From NCBI GenBank assembly GCA_035765855.1, contig DASTWM010000421.1:1-6980 (forward strand): a DNA stretch of 6,980 bases, read 5' to 3'. Position numbers and translations under genes: made by a program. Shown here piece by piece: positions 5,240 to 6,980 of this stretch (its first letter is position 1; every line of letters begins with the position of its first letter). The notes under the pieces are model-generated. The model was not told where the DNA came from. It worked only from the letters and a program-made list of their open reading frames with translations, and made no database searches. Origin of the DNA: DASTWM01 sp035765855. Lineage in GTDB: Bacteria; Chloroflexota; Chloroflexia; Chloroflexales; Roseiflexaceae.

Positions 5240-6980
5240 TTACTTCGTTAATTGTACCGGAAAATAGACCGTGTAGGGCTGGTCAAGAATCTGGTACAGC
5301 GGCAGCAGCCGGAAGTTGCGCTCCTGATTTTTGGTGCGGTAGCCAGTCATCCAGTTGGTCCACTCGCGCTCATTATCCGCCATGAGCAGCGAGGCAGGAT
5401 CGTCTTTGTCGCCAATCAGCGTGCGCTCCTCGCCAACCAGCCCGGCCAGCACGACTGGCCCATCCAGGAACGCCACGGTTGAGGGCTGATCGGGCAATGA
5501 ATAGCTGGTAAGCTGCTTCGGCAATGTGATTCGGATGCGGTCGTTCTGCCATGATCGCTTGATCGTGATCACGCCGGGCGAGTCGGATTGTGCCTCGACC
5601 TGCTCGCCGTTGACCGTGATCTGCGGCGCGCTGACGACCCACCATGGTACCCGCAGCTTGATTGTGAAATCGGCGGGCTGCTCGCACGCGATTGCGATCT
5701 CGAACACCTGCGCGTTCGGGCGGCGCGTCGCTCCGGTTTGCTGGTCAATTGTCTGCTTGACATGCACCGTCGTACCCGAGCGCTCCCATGTTAATTCGCT
5801 GGGAAGGTACTGCGCCACGATCAGGCCATCGGCGTCTTCGTAGTAGATCGCGCTGGTGTGCAGCGTGTGCGCCTGTACCAGCGTGCCATGGCAGCACCAG
5901 AAATCGTGCGTCGGCGTACCCCAACGTTTGACGCCACCCGCTTCCAACGGCAGGAAATAGGCGATCATGCCGGTCTGGTGGTTCTGCTGCGCCAGAATAC
6001 CGTTGTACAGATTGCGCTCCCAGTAATCCGCGTAGCTGAGGTCGCCGGTCCACTGCATCAGCCGGTCAGCGAGCAGCATCATGTTGTACACCGTGCAGTG
6101 CTCCTGATTTTTGTCGCCCAGGCGGGCCGCCTGCTCGTGCGGCGGGGTCCAGACTTCGCCGCAGGTCTGGCCGCCGGTGCAGAAATAGCCGCGCTCGGTC
6201 ACAGCCATGCGCCAGTACGCCTCGACAATGTCGCGCCAGCGCTGCTCGCCCGTAACCTCCCATGCGCGCGCCGCGCCGAGCACTTCGGGAATCGTCGTGT
6301 TGGCGTGCATGTTGGTCAGCACATCTTCGCCAGCCAGCAGCGGCTCGAACAGGCGCGGGCGGTCGTAGCGCCGCAGCAGTTCAAGGTGCGTCTCGTCGTG
6401 GGTCACGCCGTACAGGTTGGCCCAGACTTCAAGCATGCCGCCGGTCTCGACATCAAGAATGTCGTCCAGTTGCTCGCGCGAGAACTGGCCGGTCCAGCGG
6501 TGGAACCAGCGCGCCCACTTGATCATGATGTCTAATGCCTGCTGGTTGTCGGCCAGCGCGTACATGTCGTACAGGCCCATGAGCGTCTTGTGGAGCGTGT
6601 ACTGCGGTGCCCACACGCGCTGCCCGGCGACGACGAAATCGAGATATTTTTCAGGAATCGAGCCAACCCACTCACCGCCGTTTGCTACCTGGCAACGGCC
6701 AAGCTCGCGCACAATCGCGTCGGCCTTGGCCTTGACCTCGGCATCGCCGGTTGCGGCGTACAGGTGCGCGGCGGCGGAGAGCCAATGCCCCAGAAAATGC
6801 CCGCGCAACTGGCATGTCGGCGATTCCCAGCCCCAGTGCATATCTTCATGCTTCTGGCGAAAGTCTGCCAGACCGGCCTCAAAGTAAAAGTTTTGCAGCA
6901 GATTGGCGTTGCTCAAGCTCATGAGATAGGCGCGATTGAGTTCGACGCGATCGTGCAGCAGGCCGGGCAGGAGCTTGACG
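5240..6980 (-). CDS. DUF1680-superfamily glycoside hydrolase, GH146-like, 5' end outside window
   Basis: This is a partial gene for a second cysteine-dependent glycosidase, probably a beta-L-arabinofuranosidase. The frame stays open to the window edge. Codons before the ATG at 6922 encode VKLLPGLLHDRVELNRAYL, which resembles the conserved N-terminus of the family, so that ATG is internal. Only a short N-terminal piece is probably missing. Numbering from that Met, visible features are GHFLGHWLSA (41-50), Glu256 in GGQTCGEVW as likely acid/base, Glu274 and Cys276 (EHC) as likely zinc ligands, the YNMM segment, and Cys343-Cys344 in FWCCHGT as nucleophile and ligand. The FWCC-HGT form, unlike CPCCPPN in its neighbour, points to the GH146-like branch. 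Beta-sandwich domains make up the C-terminal part (VTINGE-type strands near 436). It ends in TAA, 41 bp before the GH127 gene, and is probably cotranscribed. Export cannot be judged because the true N-terminus is not visible. Family is firm, subfamily moderate, substrate inferred. Confidence 0.88.
   Translation of the reverse strand, partial: VKLLPGLLHDRVELNRAYLMSLSNANLLQNFYFEAGLADFRQKHEDMHWGWESPTCQLRGHFLGHWLSAAAHLYAATGDAEVKAKADAIVRELGRCQVANGGEWVGSIPEKYLDFVVAGQRVWAPQYTLHKTLMGLYDMYALADNQQALDIMIKWARWFHRWTGQFSREQLDDILDVETGGMLEVWANLYGVTHDETHLELLRRYDRPRLFEPLLAGEDVLTNMHANTTIPEVLGAARAWEVTGEQRWRDIVEAYWRMAVTERGYFCTGGQTCGEVWTPPHEQAARLGDKNQEHCTVYNMMLLADRLMQWTGDLSYADYWERNLYNGILAQQNHQTGMIAYFLPLEAGGVKRWGTPTHDFWCCHGTLVQAHTLHTSAIYYEDADGLIVAQYLPSELTWERSGTTVHVKQTIDQQTGATRRPNAQVFEIAIACEQPADFTIKLRVPWWVVSAPQITVNGEQVEAQSDSPGVITIKRSWQNDRIRITLPKQLTSYSLPDQPSTVAFLDGPVVLAGLVGEERTLIGDKDDPASLLMADNEREWTNWMTGYRTKNQERNFRLLPLYQILDQPYTVYFPVQLTK

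Noticed and set aside
5858..6535. Plus-strand open frame of 225 codons opposite the GH146-like gene
   Set aside because: It lies wholly within a conserved coding region on the other strand and has no recognisable protein features.
1..6980. tRNA, rRNA, CRISPR array, transposase, toxin-antitoxin or defence system
   Set aside because: No cloverleaf, regular spaced repeat, DDE/HUH-type protein or defence-family motif was seen. The window is accounted for by the five genes and their intergenic elements.

Overview
The window is GC-rich (about 60% by eye) bacterial chromosomal DNA, and every supported gene lies on the minus strand. A member of the Chloroflexota or a relative fits best, with moderate confidence. 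The reasons are an HspR-type MerR repressor paired with a DnaJ that lacks the zinc finger, a HAIR-like operator, a Tat-exported DUF1800 lipoprotein, and families of short degenerate intergenic repeats of the AAGGAGAT and ACCACAAAGG types. No 16S or other marker gene is present to confirm this.

Layout in the direction of transcription (right to left): (1) a 5'-truncated gene for a DUF1680-superfamily glycoside hydrolase, GH146-like, entering from the right edge (5240-6980). After 41 bp comes a second, complete DUF1680 enzyme that closely matches GH127 beta-L-arabinofuranosidase (3234-5198). This unit ends at a strong intrinsic terminator (3191-3218). (2) A textbook TTGACA-N18-TATAAT promoter overlapped by a HAIR-like inverted repeat (3142-3172), which drives dnaJ (2174-3103) and then hspR (1802-2077). 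The space between these two genes is filled almost entirely by an imperfect inverted-repeat element (2087-2175). (3) A 125-bp spacer, then a Tat/lipobox DUF1800 protein gene (75-1667). (4) At the left edge, two short tandem repeats (5-32 and 46-77), the second overlapping the DUF1800 stop codon.

How the genes work together: the two glycosidases probably act in the same pathway, removing L-arabinofuranose or related residues from plant-type glycans. The dnaJ-hspR pair looks like a self-contained heat-shock unit in which HspR represses its own promoter. The DUF1800 gene has no visible functional link to either unit.

I found no RNA genes, CRISPR arrays, transposases or phage genes, and no convincing new multi-gene system. 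The most interesting points are the promoter/operator arrangement, the repeat element inside the dnaJ-hspR operon that appears to supply translation signals, and the tandem of two divergent cysteine-dependent glycosidases.
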